A stretch of 52,166 nt of DNA from the NCBI GenBank assembly GCA_902496945.1, contig CABVDE010000010.1, forward strand, positions 1-52,166, read 5' to 3'. The translations under genes were made by a program, and so were the position numbers. The notes below the pieces were generated by a model. The model was not told where the DNA came from. It saw only the letters and a list, made by a program, of their open reading frames with translations, and did not search any database. The number at the start of each line of letters is the position of its first letter. The stretch's first letter is position 1. Source of the stretch: an uncultured Collinsella sp. (GTDB taxonomy: Bacteria > Actinomycetota > Coriobacteriia > Coriobacteriales > Coriobacteriaceae). This document shows, in pieces, positions 14,535 through 25,061 of the stretch.

Positions 14535-17249
14535 ATGGCAAAAGTCCGTGTGTCCACCCTGGCCAAAGAGTTCGGCATGACCTCCAAGGAACTGATGGGT
14601 CATCTCGCCGATATGAAGATTCCTGCTAAGTCCGCTTCCTCCACCTTGGAGGACGCCTATGTCGCTATGGTCCGCAAGCAGCTCGCCTCGGTGATCGAGG
14701 CCCGCGCCCAGGAAGTCGAGGCCGCCAAGCAGGCCGAGGAGCAGGCCGCTGCCGCCGAGGAGGCCGCACGCGCCGCTGAGGCCGAGCGCGAGCGCATTGC
14801 CGCCGAGAAGGCACGCGAGGAGGAGCGCCGCCAGTTCGCAGCCGCCCAGGCTGCCGAGGAGGCCGCCCGCGCCGAGGCCGAGGCCAAGAAGAAGGCCGAG
14901 CAGGAGCGCCTTGCCCGCGAGAAGGAGGAGGCTGCCCGCGAGGCCCAGCGCCGCGCCGTTCCCGCTTCCGACTCCGGCTCGCGCTTCCGTTCGCTGCTCG
15001 ACCAGATCGCCGCACAGGAGACCGTGCTCAAGGAGAAGAAGGACGCCGAGGACAAGGCCAAGGCCGAGCGTGCCGCCGAGCGTGGCAACCGTCGTGGCGG
15101 CAACAACGACCGCCGCGGTGGCCGTCGTAACGACCGCAACGCCTCCGATAACAACTCCGAGCGCAACGCCTCCGAGAACCGTCCGCACAGCCATCGCACC
15201 AACGCCAGCAACAATGTCGCTGCCGGCATGGACTTCCCCAACCCCGACAAGCAGGGCAAGGGCAAGAAGCGCAAGGGCGGCCACAACAACGAAGAGGACC
15301 ACTACAGCCGCATGGCTCGCGAGGCCGAGGAGTACAGCCGCGAGAAGGTGCTCGAGGAGGCCCGCGCCGCCGTCGAGGAGGCCTCTCGCGAGTCCACCGG
15401 TCGCCGCAAGAAGCGCAAGGAGAAGCGCGAGCGCGAGGCTGCCAAGGCTCAGGAGGAGCGCAAGATAGAGGAGGCGCTGGCCCAGGGCGTGAACCCCGAG
15501 GACCTCGACGCCATCAAGGTCTCCCAGGGCGTTACCGTCCAGGAGCTCGCCGAGGCGCTCGACGTTCCGGCCAACGACATCATCAAGCGCCTGTTCCTGC
15601 TGGGCACGCCGCTCACCATGACGCAGTCCATGTCCGACGACCTCGTCGAGCTCGTTGCCGACGACCTGGGCCGTCAGATCAAGATCATCACCCCCGAGGA
15701 GGAGAACACCTTCTCGTTCTACGACGATCCCGCCGACCTTAAGCCTCGCGCCCCGGTCGTTACCGTCATGGGTCACGTCGATCACGGCAAGACGTCGCTG
15801 CTCGACGCCATCCGTCACACCGGCGTTGCTGCCGGCGAGGCGGGCGGCATTACGCAGGCCATCGGCGCTTCGCAGGTCATGATTAACGACCGCAAGATCA
15901 CCTTCATCGACACCCCGGGCCACGCCACCTTTACGGCTATGCGCGCCCGTGGTGCCAAGGTGACCGACATCGTCATTCTGATCGTCGCTGCCGACGACGG
16001 CGTCATGCCCCAGACCATCGAGTCCATCAACCACGCCAAGGCCGCCGGCGTACCCATCGTCGTCGCCGTCAACAAGATCGATAAGCCCGGCGCCAACCCC
16101 GACCGCGTGCGTCAGGAGCTCACCGAGTACGGCGTCATCCCCGAGGAGTGGGGCGGACAGAACATGTTCGTCAACATCTCGGCCAAGCAGAAGATCGGTA
16201 TCGACGACCTTCTGGAGACCGTGCTGCTCCAGGCAGATGTGCTCGAGCTCAAGGCTAACCCGGACACGTTTGCCTCCGGCAACGTCCTCGAGGCTAAGCT
16301 CGACAAGGGCCGCGGCTCGGTCGCTACCGTGCTCGTGACCCGCGGCACCCTGCACGTGGGCGATACGCTGGTCGCCGGCCTCACCTATGGCCGCGTCCGC
16401 GCCATGCTCGACCCCAAGGGCCGCGCCGTCACCGAGGCCGGTCCCTCCGACGCCGTCGAGATCCTGGGCCTGCAGTCCGTGCCTAACGCCGGTGACGAGT
16501 TCCGCGTGTTCGAGGACGAGCGCGAGGCTCGCTCCCTTGCCGACGAGCGTTCGCTCAAGGCCCGTATCGAGGAGCAGAGCCGCGTCAAGCACGTCACGCT
16601 CGAGAACCTCTTCGAGACCATTGCCGACGCCGAGGTCAAGGAGCTCAACCTGATCATCAAGGCCGACGTCCAGGGTTCCATCGAGGCCCTTCAGGACTCG
16701 CTCGACAAGATGGACCAGTCCGAGGTGCGCATCAACACGATCCACTCCGCCGTCGGTGCCATCAACGAGACCGACGTCGTCCTGGCCGACGCCTCCAACG
16801 CCATCATCATCGGCTTTGGCGTCCGTCCCGACGGTAAGGCCCGCTCCGCTGCCGAGCGCGAGGGCGTCGAGATCCGTTGCTACGACGTTATCTACAAGTG
16901 CCTCGAGGAGCTCGACGCTGCCCGTATCGGCATGCTCAAGCCCACCGAGGTCGAGGTCTCCACGGGTACCGCGACCGTCCTGGACACCTTCAAGGTGCCC
17001 AAAGTCGGTATCGCCGCCGGTGTCCGCGTCGAAGAGGGCGAGATCGCCGCGACCGATTCCGTGCGCCTGGTGCGCGACGGTATCGTGGTCTTCAACGGCA
17101 AGATTGCCTCGATGCGCCACTACAAGGACGAGGCCAAGAGCCTCAAGAGCGGTTCTGAGGGCGGCATTGGTCTGGAAAACTTCCAGGACATCAAGCCCGG
17201 CGACCAGATCGAGGGTTACCGCATCGACCAGGTTGCCCGTACCGAGTAG
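14535..17249 (+). CDS. infB: Translation initiation factor IF-2
   Basis: A 904-residue GTPase that brings fMet-tRNA to the 30S subunit. ATG 14535; an AAAGGG-type site lies upstream. It has an N-terminal IF2N helix-turn-helix (KVRVSTLAKEFGMTSKEL), then ~300 residues of highly charged Ala/Glu/Arg/Lys-rich helix and linker, and a second IF2N element. The G domain follows, with GHVDHGKT (413-420), DTPGH and NKID, and then domains II, III and IV ending in PGDQIEGYRID. The 91-base gap after nusA has a small GGCACC/GGTGCC hairpin but no gene, so ylxR and ylxQ are missing. The charged linker is long but typical of actinobacterial IF-2. Confidence 0.97.
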   Translation: MAKVRVSTLAKEFGMTSKELMGHLADMKIPAKSASSTLEDAYVAMVRKQLASVIEARAQEVEAAKQAEEQAAAAEEAARAAEAERERIAAEKAREEERRQFAAAQAAEEAARAEAEAKKKAEQERLAREKEEAAREAQRRAVPASDSGSRFRSLLDQIAAQETVLKEKKDAEDKAKAERAAERGNRRGGNNDRRGGRRNDRNASDNNSERNASENRPHSHRTNASNNVAAGMDFPNPDKQGKGKKRKGGHNNEEDHYSRMAREAEEYSREKVLEEARAAVEEASRESTGRRKKRKEKREREAAKAQEERKIEEALAQGVNPEDLDAIKVSQGVTVQELAEALDVPANDIIKRLFLLGTPLTMTQSMSDDLVELVADDLGRQIKIITPEEENTFSFYDDPADLKPRAPVVTVMGHVDHGKTSLLDAIRHTGVAAGEAGGITQAIGASQVMINDRKITFIDTPGHATFTAMRARGAKVTDIVILIVAADDGVMPQTIESINHAKAAGVPIVVAVNKIDKPGANPDRVRQELTEYGVIPEEWGGQNMFVNISAKQKIGIDDLLETVLLQADVLELKANPDTFASGNVLEAKLDKGRGSVATVLVTRGTLHVGDTLVAGLTYGRVRAMLDPKGRAVTEAGPSDAVEILGLQSVPNAGDEFRVFEDEREARSLADERSLKARIEEQSRVKHVTLENLFETIADAEVKELNLIIKADVQGSIEALQDSLDKMDQSEVRINTIHSAVGAINETDVVLADASNAIIIGFGVRPDGKARSAAEREGVEIRCYDVIYKCLEELDAARIGMLKPTEVEVSTGTATVLDTFKVPKVGIAAGVRVEEGEIAATDSVRLVRDGIVVFNGKIASMRHYKDEAKSLKSGSEGGIGLENFQDIKPGDQIEGYRIDQVARTE

Positions 17250-17260
17250 GGGGTAGCGCT

Positions 17261-17671
17261 ATGAAGCAAACGCAGGCAACCCGCCGACTAGGCGAGCAGC
17301 TTCGCGAGAAGCTCGGTTATATCCTGCTCTTTGAGGTTTCCGATCCGCGTCTCGACCTGGTTACTTTGACCGCGGTCGAGGTCGCGGTGGACCGTTCGTT
17401 CGCGCGTGTGTACGTGTCGTGCGATGCGAGCCGCTACGACGAGGTCATGGAGGCGCTCGCAAGCGCCAAGGGCCGTATTCGCAGCCTGTTGGCCCGCTCG
17501 CTCGATTGGCGTGTCACGCCCGAGCTCGATTTTCGCATCGATCGCTCGACCGATGAGGCCGAGCGCATCACGCGTGCGCTGGAAAACGTTCCCGCCACGC
17601 TTGCGATCGAAAAGGACGAGGACGGCTATCCGATAGCGGATGCCGCCCAGGAGGCAGCTTTAGATGACTAA
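17261..17671 (+). CDS. rbfA: Ribosome-binding factor A
   Basis: A 136-residue KH-fold protein that binds the immature 30S subunit and assists 16S rRNA 5'-end processing, notably in the cold. Recognisable blocks are REKLGYILLFEVSDPRLDLV, the strand VDRSFARVYVS, and LARSLDWRVTPELDFRID near the C-terminus. It begins 11 bases after infB and overlaps the following phosphoesterase gene by eight bases. Complete and of typical size. Confidence 0.95.
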   Translation: MKQTQATRRLGEQLREKLGYILLFEVSDPRLDLVTLTAVEVAVDRSFARVYVSCDASRYDEVMEALASAKGRIRSLLARSLDWRVTPELDFRIDRSTDEAERITRALENVPATLAIEKDEDGYPIADAAQEAALDD

Positions 17672-18707
17672 TTCCGCCGATCTCGCCTCGTGCGAGTCTG
17701 CAGATATCCAGCGACGCATCCTCGAGCTGATCGAGGGTGCGTCCTCCATTGCGATTTCGGGACACACTTCTCCCGATGGCGATGCCTTGGGCTCCGTGTT
17801 GGGTCTGGGCCTTTCGCTCATGAAGTTTTTCCCCAACAAGGACATTGCGCTGCTGCTGGCAGACGATGACCCGGTTCCGCGCATCTACCGCTTTATGGAA
17901 GGCTCCGATCGCCTGGTGCCGGCATCTGCGTACACCGGCAATCCCGACCTGTTCATCTCGGTGGACGTGCCGGTCGTCGAGCGTCTTAATAATTCTGCCG
18001 AGGTGCTTCGCCGCTCCAAGCATGTGGTGTGCTTCGATCACCATCCGGCGCGCGAGGAGTTTGCCGAGCTGAGCCTGAGGCGCGTTGAGGCTGCAGCCTG
18101 CGCCATGATCATCGACCGCTTCTTGGACAATTGCGGCATTGTCGCACGTGATGGCGTTGCGACCTGCCTGCTGTGTGGCTTGGTTACCGATACCGGCCGT
18201 TTCCAGTACCAAAACGCCGATGCCGCCGCGTTCCATGCGGCCTCGCGTCTGGTTGCCCACGGTGCCGATCCGGCGCGCGTTGCACTCGAGGTCTACCAGA
18301 GCATGCGCGTTGAGTTTTTGCACCTCAAGTCCATCGTTATGGGCCGCATTAAGACGGTGGCCCACGGGCGCGTCGCGTATAGCTACGCGTACCAGAGCGA
18401 CCTTGAGGCCTGCGGCGTCACCTCGGATGAGTGCGATGGCCTGGTCGACGTGGTTCGCTCGGTGATGGGCGTGGAGGTCTGCCTGTTCTTAAAGGGCATC
18501 GACGGCGATACCAAGGTGCGCGGCAACCTGCGCTCCAAGGGGGACCTCGATGTGTCCGAGATCGCTGCCAACTTTGGCGGTGGCGGGCATCATGCCGCCG
18601 CCGGCTTTTCCAACAACGGAACGATTCGCGAGACGCTCGCCGTGGCTCTTCCCATGCTGGCCGAGCTGGTGGGGGAGGATCCCGCTTCGGTGACCGTCGA
18701 GCTCTAA
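17664..18707 (+). CDS. nrnA: DHH/DHHA1 phosphoesterase, NrnA-like (oligoribonuclease / pAp phosphatase)
   Basis: A 347-residue cytoplasmic enzyme. The DHH motifs are present: GHTSPDGDALGS (33-44), ISVDVP, and DHHP with Asp125-His126-His127, which bind two metal ions. The C-terminal DHHA1 domain ends with FGGGGHHAAAGF. NrnA-type proteins degrade 2-5-mer RNAs and hydrolyse 3'-phosphoadenosine 5'-phosphate. Location between rbfA and truB is the common Gram-positive arrangement. ATG 17664 lies within the end of rbfA, which implies coupled translation. Substrate choice cannot be read from the sequence. Confidence 0.9.
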   Translation: MTNSADLASCESADIQRRILELIEGASSIAISGHTSPDGDALGSVLGLGLSLMKFFPNKDIALLLADDDPVPRIYRFMEGSDRLVPASAYTGNPDLFISVDVPVVERLNNSAEVLRRSKHVVCFDHHPAREEFAELSLRRVEAAACAMIIDRFLDNCGIVARDGVATCLLCGLVTDTGRFQYQNADAAAFHAASRLVAHGADPARVALEVYQSMRVEFLHLKSIVMGRIKTVAHGRVAYSYAYQSDLEACGVTSDECDGLVDVVRSVMGVEVCLFLKGIDGDTKVRGNLRSKGDLDVSEIAANFGGGGHHAAAGFSNNGTIRETLAVALPMLAELVGEDPASVTVEL

Positions 18708-18722
18708 CTTATTGGATGGTAC

Positions 18723-19655
18723 ATGGCTCGTCGTACGCCTTCTCAATTGAATATGCTGCTCGCCGTCGATAAGCCGGTGGGCTGCACGTCCCACGATGTG
18801 GTCTCGCGGTGCCGACGCGCCCTCCATGAGCGGCGCATCGGCCATGCCGGCACGCTCGACCCCATGGCATCGGGTGTCATGGTGGTGGGCGTGGGCCAGG
18901 CCACCCGTCTGCTGGGCATGCTCACGCTCGATACAAAAAGCTACATCGCCGACATTTCGTTTGGCGTTGAGACGAATACCGATGACGCGGAGGGCGAGGC
19001 CGTCCGCACGGTGGCTGTTGCCAACGAGTTGCGCGATCCTGCCTATGCCCGTGAGCGCTTAGCCGCTCTGCTGGGTCCGCAGATGCAGGTGCCGCCGGCG
19101 TTTTCGGCTATCTCGGTCAATGGCGTTCGCGCCTACAAGTCTGCTCGCGAGGGCAATGCGGTGGACCTACCTCCGCGCCCTGTCGAGGTCTATGCCGCCG
19201 ACCTGATCGCCGTGGGCGGCGAAGGTGATACGTGTGTGTGGACCGTGGCGTTCTCGGTGAGCAAGGGCACCTACATCCGTGCGCTCGCTCGCGACTTGGG
19301 CCGCGCCTGCGAGAGCGCCGCGCACATTTCCGCGCTGCGCCGCACGGCCTCCGGTGTTGTTTCCATTGGCGCTTGTCATGCGGTCGAGGAGCTTTCTCCC
19401 GAGTCCGCGGCTGGCTTTGCCCTGGATCCCATTGCGGCCTTGGGCGCCACGCGTGTTGACTTGCCGGGCAATCTTTCCGATGACCTGCTCTGCGGCCGAC
19501 GCATTCCCGTTGAGTGTGCGCTTGCCGATTTCAATGCCTCGAAGGCGCCGTTTGCGCTGGTGCTGGATGGAGGACTGAAGGCGCTTGCCCGCATTGAGGG
19601 CGGCCACTTTGTCATGGAGCACGTGTTTCCGCAGGCAATCGGCGGTGTTCGATGA
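18723..19655 (+). CDS. truB: tRNA pseudouridine-55 synthase
   Basis: A 310-residue enzyme that makes pseudouridine 55 in the T-loop of tRNAs. The catalytic motif HAGTLDPMASG places Asp46 as the nucleophile. VDKPVGCTSHDVV at the start and SKGTYIRALARDLG in the middle are the other TruB hallmarks. The C-terminal part has a PUA-like region, less conserved. It follows the phosphoesterase gene by 15 bases and overlaps ribF by four bases. Confidence 0.95.
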   Translation: MARRTPSQLNMLLAVDKPVGCTSHDVVSRCRRALHERRIGHAGTLDPMASGVMVVGVGQATRLLGMLTLDTKSYIADISFGVETNTDDAEGEAVRTVAVANELRDPAYARERLAALLGPQMQVPPAFSAISVNGVRAYKSAREGNAVDLPPRPVEVYAADLIAVGGEGDTCVWTVAFSVSKGTYIRALARDLGRACESAAHISALRRTASGVVSIGACHAVEELSPESAAGFALDPIAALGATRVDLPGNLSDDLLCGRRIPVECALADFNASKAPFALVLDGGLKALARIEGGHFVMEHVFPQAIGGVR

Positions 19656-20659
19656 TGTTGGACTCCCGCGAGCTCGCACGTATCTTTTTTGCGGGCGAGT
19701 CGGAAGAGGCCCACATCGTTACTGCCGACGCGTTTGATGCGTGCGAGCACTTGGGTGCTGCTTCGATCGCCATCGGCGTGTTCGATGGCGTGCACCGTGG
19801 ACACCGGGAACTCATCGAAGCACTTGTCCGTGATGCCCGCGCCCATGGCTGCAAGGCGGTCGTGGTTACCTTCGATCCCGACCCGGACGTTGTGGTGAGC
19901 CCTTCGCCCGCTCAAAAATTGATGACGACGGCCGACCGTCTACATGCCTTGGCTCAGACCGGGGTCGATGCGGTGGTGGCCGTTCCCTTTACGCCCGAGG
20001 TTGCGGCACTCGACCATGTCGGTTTTCTCGCACTGCTGTCGCGCGTGGTCGACATTCGCTCGATTCGCGTGGGTAGCGACTTTAGGTTGGGTCGGGGCGG
20101 TGCATCCGGTGTTGCCGAGATGCGCGCCTGGGGTGCCGAGCACGGCGTTGACGTGTATGGTCACGATCTGCTTTGCGAGGGCGGTGAGGCCATTTGCGCC
20201 ACCCGCATCCGTCATGAGCTTGGACAGGGCCATGTGGAGCAGGCTGCTAAGTTGCTCGGTCGCCCGTATATGCTGCACGGCGGTGTTATTCGCGGCCGTC
20301 GCGAGGGTTCTGGCATGGGCTTTCCCACGGCAAACCTGAAGGTTTCCGACGGCATTCAGATGCCTGCCGATGGCGTGTATGAGGGCCTGGTGCTGGTTAA
20401 CGACATCGTGTGGCCCTCTGCCGTTAACGTCGGCCTGCCGCCGACGTACGCTGACGATGCCGCTTCGGCGCATCTCGAGGCTAACTTAATTGGTTATACG
20501 GGCGACCTGTACGGCGCTACCGTTTCGCTGGCGTTTACGCGCTGGCTGCGTCCGTCGCGTGTGTTCGATTCGTTGGATGAGTTGATCGCGACCGTCGAGG
20601 GTAATATCGAGGACATTCGTCACAACTTGGGTGAGCAGGGGGTGAGCATCCGTGATTAG
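19652..20659 (+). CDS. ribF: Bifunctional riboflavin kinase / FAD synthetase
   Basis: A 335-residue enzyme that converts riboflavin to FMN and then FAD. The N-terminal adenylyltransferase half carries GVFDGVHRGH (42-51) and RVGSDFRLGRGG. The C-terminal kinase half has GMGFPTAN (221-228) and an LRPSRVFDSLDELI ending. The extra N-terminal ~35 residues before the first strand are not conserved. It overlaps truB by four bases and dnaG by eight bases, so it links the translation genes to the primase gene in one unit. Confidence 0.94.
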   Translation: MMLDSRELARIFFAGESEEAHIVTADAFDACEHLGAASIAIGVFDGVHRGHRELIEALVRDARAHGCKAVVVTFDPDPDVVVSPSPAQKLMTTADRLHALAQTGVDAVVAVPFTPEVAALDHVGFLALLSRVVDIRSIRVGSDFRLGRGGASGVAEMRAWGAEHGVDVYGHDLLCEGGEAICATRIRHELGQGHVEQAAKLLGRPYMLHGGVIRGRREGSGMGFPTANLKVSDGIQMPADGVYEGLVLVNDIVWPSAVNVGLPPTYADDAASAHLEANLIGYTGDLYGATVSLAFTRWLRPSRVFDSLDELIATVEGNIEDIRHNLGEQGVSIRD

Positions 20660-22760
20660 CGATGAGGAAAAAGACCAGGTACGCGCTGCGTCCGACCTAG
20701 TCGCCATCGTGCAGGAAACGGTTGAGCTCAAGCCCCGCGGCCATGAGTTTTGGGGCTGCTGCCCCTTCCATGGCGAAAAGACTCCGTCCTTCCACATTAT
20801 TCCCGCCACGCAGGTGTGGCATTGCTTTGGCTGCGGCGAGGGTGGCGACGTCTTCACCTATATCATGAAGCGTGAGAACCTGAGCTTTCCCGAGTCAATC
20901 CGTTATTTGGCCGATCGGGCGGGTATTGAGCTGCACGACACCGGAGATCGCCGCGAGCGCGGTACTAAGCGTGTCCGAATCTACGATCTTTGCGCCGAGA
21001 CCGCCCAGTTCTACCACACCATGCTTATGCGCGGTAAGGATGGCCGTCCGCGCGAGTACTTTGCCAGCCGCGGCATGGGTGGCGATGTCTGTCGACGCTA
21101 CTGCCTTGGCTTTGCGCCGGGCCGCAACGCGCTGGTGTCGCACCTGTCCCAGGCGGGTTTTACCCCGCAGGAGATGATCGACGCCAACGTTGCCGTGAGC
21201 CGCGGGCGCGGGCAGCTTGCCGACCGCTTCTACGACCGCGTGATGTTCCCCATCTTTGACGAGCAGGGTCACAACATTGCCTTTGGCGGTCGCATCATGG
21301 GTGACGGTCAACCTAAGTACCTCAACACGGCAGAGACGAGCGTGTTCCATAAAAAGCGCAACCTCTACGGCTTTAACTGGGCCAAGGAGTTTATCGTCGC
21401 GCAGGATACCGCCATCGTGGTGGAGGGATATACCGATTGCATTGCCTGCTGGGAAGCGGGGATCAAAAACGTCGTCGCTACGCTGGGCACCGCGCTTACG
21501 GAGCATCACGTCAAGACGCTCACCCGCTTTGCCAAGCGCATCGTCTATATGTTTGACGGAGACGCCGCTGGTCAAAAGGCCGCTCGCCGTGCGATTCAGT
21601 TTATCGAGCAGGATTCGATGGACCTGCGTTGCGTGGTGCTGCCCGACGGCAACGATCCCATGGAGTTCATCACGGCGCATGGTGGCGAGGCACTGCAGTC
21701 GCGCATCGACGCTGCCGAGCCGCTCATGGACTTTGTCTACCGTTCGCTGCAGGAGTCGAGTGACATCACCACGCCGGGCGGTCGTGCCAAGGCGCTGGAG
21801 GATGCGCTGACGCTTATCTATCCGCTGCGTGACAGCTATATGATCGACACGTACTTTATCCAGATTGCCGATCTGCTGGGTTTGGACCTGGAGACGGTGC
21901 GCGCGAGCTCGGGCCGTGTGTTTCGCGATGTCGCCAAGCGCGAAGATGCGGAGCGTCGTCGCGAGCAAAACTATGAGCGCCAGCGGGCACAGACTGAGCG
22001 CTCCGGTAGCGCGGGCAGTCGGGCGTCGAGTTCTCTCGATGCCGGTCGCGGCGCCTGGGCATCGGGCGCCACGCCGCCGCTGTCCGCGCCGGTCGAAGAA
22101 GATCCGTACGACTACGTCCCGCTCGATGCCTACGGTGCCGCGCCGGTCGAGGTCGTCGACGACCTTCCGCCGATCGACGTGCCTGATGGTATGGGCGCGG
22201 TGCCAGTGACTGATGGTTTGAGCGCACCGGCTGCGGCGGCGCGGATGGTTCTTACCGATCTAGAGCGTAAGTCCATGGCGGGGGAGCGCGAGCTGTTGAC
22301 GATGCTTACGAGCTACCCCGACCTGTTCCGCACGTATGCCGACCGCATCTGCTCCATCGAGTGGGTTGACCCTCGTCACGAGTCCATCGCATGGGCCGTT
22401 CTGGCAACGCCGCCGGGAACCGATCCTGCTGCGTGCATGGATGCGGCGCGCTCGGTGTGTCCCGAGGCGGCAACGCTTGTGAGTGCCGGGCGCATCTCGG
22501 CGACGAGCAAGCACCCCACCGAGACGAACATCGTGTTTATGCTCGATACGCTCGAGCTCTACACCATTAAACGCCGCATGCGTGCCGCACAGGCCAAGCT
22601 GCGCCAGGACCGTTCGCTCGATGATGAGGCCCGCCGCGCGCTGACTGTGCAGGCGGCGCAGGATTCGCAGCGCCAACGCGAGCTGCAAAAGTCGATCGGA
22701 GGCGTGGCGGACCCGTTCCGTTTGATCGGTTTGGAGACCGCCGGCACCGATCAGGCCTAG
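20652..22760 (+). CDS. dnaG: DNA primase
   Basis: A 702-residue primase that lays down RNA primers at replication forks. The start is GTG 20652 inside the end of ribF. The CHC2 zinc finger has CPFH (37-40) and CFGC (58-61). The polymerase domain follows, with a Toprim core: EGYTD (Glu258) and DGDAAGQ (Asp302). A Ser/Ala/Pro-rich linker around residues 435-530 leads to a helical C-terminal domain that would bind DnaB helicase. The protein is longer than E. coli DnaG (~580) mainly because of that linker. It precedes rpoD, as in the classical dnaG-rpoD pairing, but a separate promoter lies between. Confidence 0.96.
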   Translation: MISDEEKDQVRAASDLVAIVQETVELKPRGHEFWGCCPFHGEKTPSFHIIPATQVWHCFGCGEGGDVFTYIMKRENLSFPESIRYLADRAGIELHDTGDRRERGTKRVRIYDLCAETAQFYHTMLMRGKDGRPREYFASRGMGGDVCRRYCLGFAPGRNALVSHLSQAGFTPQEMIDANVAVSRGRGQLADRFYDRVMFPIFDEQGHNIAFGGRIMGDGQPKYLNTAETSVFHKKRNLYGFNWAKEFIVAQDTAIVVEGYTDCIACWEAGIKNVVATLGTALTEHHVKTLTRFAKRIVYMFDGDAAGQKAARRAIQFIEQDSMDLRCVVLPDGNDPMEFITAHGGEALQSRIDAAEPLMDFVYRSLQESSDITTPGGRAKALEDALTLIYPLRDSYMIDTYFIQIADLLGLDLETVRASSGRVFRDVAKREDAERRREQNYERQRAQTERSGSAGSRASSSLDAGRGAWASGATPPLSAPVEEDPYDYVPLDAYGAAPVEVVDDLPPIDVPDGMGAVPVTDGLSAPAAAARMVLTDLERKSMAGERELLTMLTSYPDLFRTYADRICSIEWVDPRHESIAWAVLATPPGTDPAACMDAARSVCPEAATLVSAGRISATSKHPTETNIVFMLDTLELYTIKRRMRAAQAKLRQDRSLDDEARRALTVQAAQDSQRQRELQKSIGGVADPFRLIGLETAGTDQA

Positions 22761-22812
22761 ATGTTGTGGTCACCCAGCGTATTCTCGCCTATATCCAGTC
22801 CTCTTTTTGGGT

Positions 22813-22838
22813 ATAGACGTCTATGTGTGTGCTAAAGT
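22813..22838 (+). promoter_or_regulatory. rpoD promoter with an overlapping palindrome
   Basis: An extended -10 box TGC-TAAAGT (22830-22838) would start RNA near 22845. The perfect 12-base palindrome ATAGACGTCTAT (22813-22824) lies over the -35 region, where a repressor could act. No consensus -35 box is visible. Confidence 0.5.
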
Positions 22839-22855
22839 AAGGAGTCCTGTGGACT

Positions 22856-24220
<1,365 letters not shown>

Positions 24221-24231
24221 TCAAGCAAGAG

Positions 24232-24265
24232 GCGCCCTCAAGCACATTCGCTTGGGGGCGCTTTC
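24232..24265 (+). terminator. rpoD intrinsic terminator
   Basis: GCGCCCTCAAGC (24232-24243) pairs with GCTTGGGGGCGC (24250-24261) with one G-T pair; TTTC follows. Confidence 0.8.
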
Positions 24266-24270
24266 ATGTA

Positions 24271-24322
24271 GTCGTTGGGGACGTTCTTGAATGACTAGTC
24301 GTTTAAGAACGTCCCCAATGAC
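24271..24322. repeat. Long palindrome between rpoD and tRNA-Asn
   Basis: Arms 24275-24288 (TTGGGGACGTTCTT) and 24305-24318 are perfect complements; pairing extends to 18 bp with one wobble. The 16-base loop includes ACTAGT. It resembles the other GGGAC-containing palindromes in this window. Confidence 0.7.
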
Positions 24323-24350
24323 TGGGTCGGAAAATTTCTTAAAAAAGTTC

Positions 24351-24378
24351 TTGCCCTTCGCTCGTTCGTCCGTATAAT
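24351..24378 (+). promoter_or_regulatory. tRNA-Asn promoter
   Basis: TTGCCC (24351-24356), a 16-base spacer and a consensus TATAAT (24373-24378), about 30 bases before the tRNA. Confidence 0.75.
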
Positions 24379-24408
24379 AAACTTCGTTGCTTGAGAGCAC
24401 GCACCTAT

Positions 24409-24483
24409 TCCTCGGTAGCTCAATGGTAGAGCACGCGGCTGTTAACCGCGCTGTTGTAGGTTCGAGTCCTACCCGGGGAGCCA
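24409..24483 (+). tRNA. tRNA-Asn (anticodon GTT)
   Basis: A 75-base cloverleaf with encoded CCA. The acceptor stem TCCTCGG pairs with CCGGGGA and G is the discriminator. The D arm is AGCTCAATGGTAGAGC. The anticodon stem CGCGG/CCGCG encloses CTGTTAA, with GTT at 24441-24443. The T arm is GTAGG-TTCGAGT-CCTAC. It reads AAC and AAT codons. Confidence 0.97.
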
Positions 24484-24489
24484 GGTTGT

Positions 24490-24519
24490 AAAACCCGTCG
24501 TTTATGCGGCGGGTTTTTT
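24490..24519 (+). terminator. tRNA-Asn terminator
   Basis: AAAACCCGTCG pairs with CGGCGGGTTTT across TTTATG and ends in a run of six T residues. Confidence 0.85.
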
Positions 24520-24677
24520 CATGCCCCGATCGCCTGTCACGGACGTTACCTCATCAACATTTCGTGTCGAGGATGTAAACCCGCGGACCGCCACCTCAAC
24601 ATGGCGCGGTCGTTGTAGAATAATGCAATGATTGCTCCCACGACATGGTGCCGCGAGCACCAGATAAGGAGATTCTT

Positions 24678-25034
24678 GTGTCTGAGACCATTAACGGCAG
24701 CCTGAGCGTCTCGAACGACGTTATTGCCGATATTGCCGGTTACGCCGCGATGACCTGCTACGGTGTCGTCGGCATGGCCGAGCAGCTCCAGGGCGCCGAG
24801 AGCGTGCGTCTGCTTGCCGGCCAGCGCCTGCGCAAGGGCGTGCTCGTCTCCGCCGATGAGAACGGCCTTACGGTCGACCTGCACGTCGTGCTCGAGAACG
24901 GCGTCAACATGAAGTCCGTGTGCCACAATCTTTCGAGCTCCGTTGCCTTTACCCTGCAGGAGATCGCCCAGATCGATCCCGCCAGCCTTAAGATCGGCAT
25001 CCACATCGACGCGCTCAAGAGCCGTCTGAACTAG
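24678..25034 (+). CDS. Asp23/Gls24 family envelope-stress protein
   Basis: A 118-residue protein. GTG 24678 is chosen for the AAGGAG six bases upstream; the longer in-frame start at 24645 has no ribosome site. The pattern DVIADIAGYAAMTCYGVVGMA, a basic KGVLVSADENGLTVDLHVVLE segment and the end KIGIHIDALKSR is typical of the small alkaline-shock-like (YloU) proteins. In Firmicutes a close relative precedes the DAK2-domain gene, as here (27-base gap), so a link to lipid or membrane homeostasis is likely. Soluble; molecular function not established. Confidence 0.88.
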   Translation: MSETINGSLSVSNDVIADIAGYAAMTCYGVVGMAEQLQGAESVRLLAGQRLRKGVLVSADENGLTVDLHVVLENGVNMKSVCHNLSSSVAFTLQEIAQIDPASLKIGIHIDALKSRLN

Positions 25035-25061
25035 CATCCGAAAACGGAGATCCAAATACCC

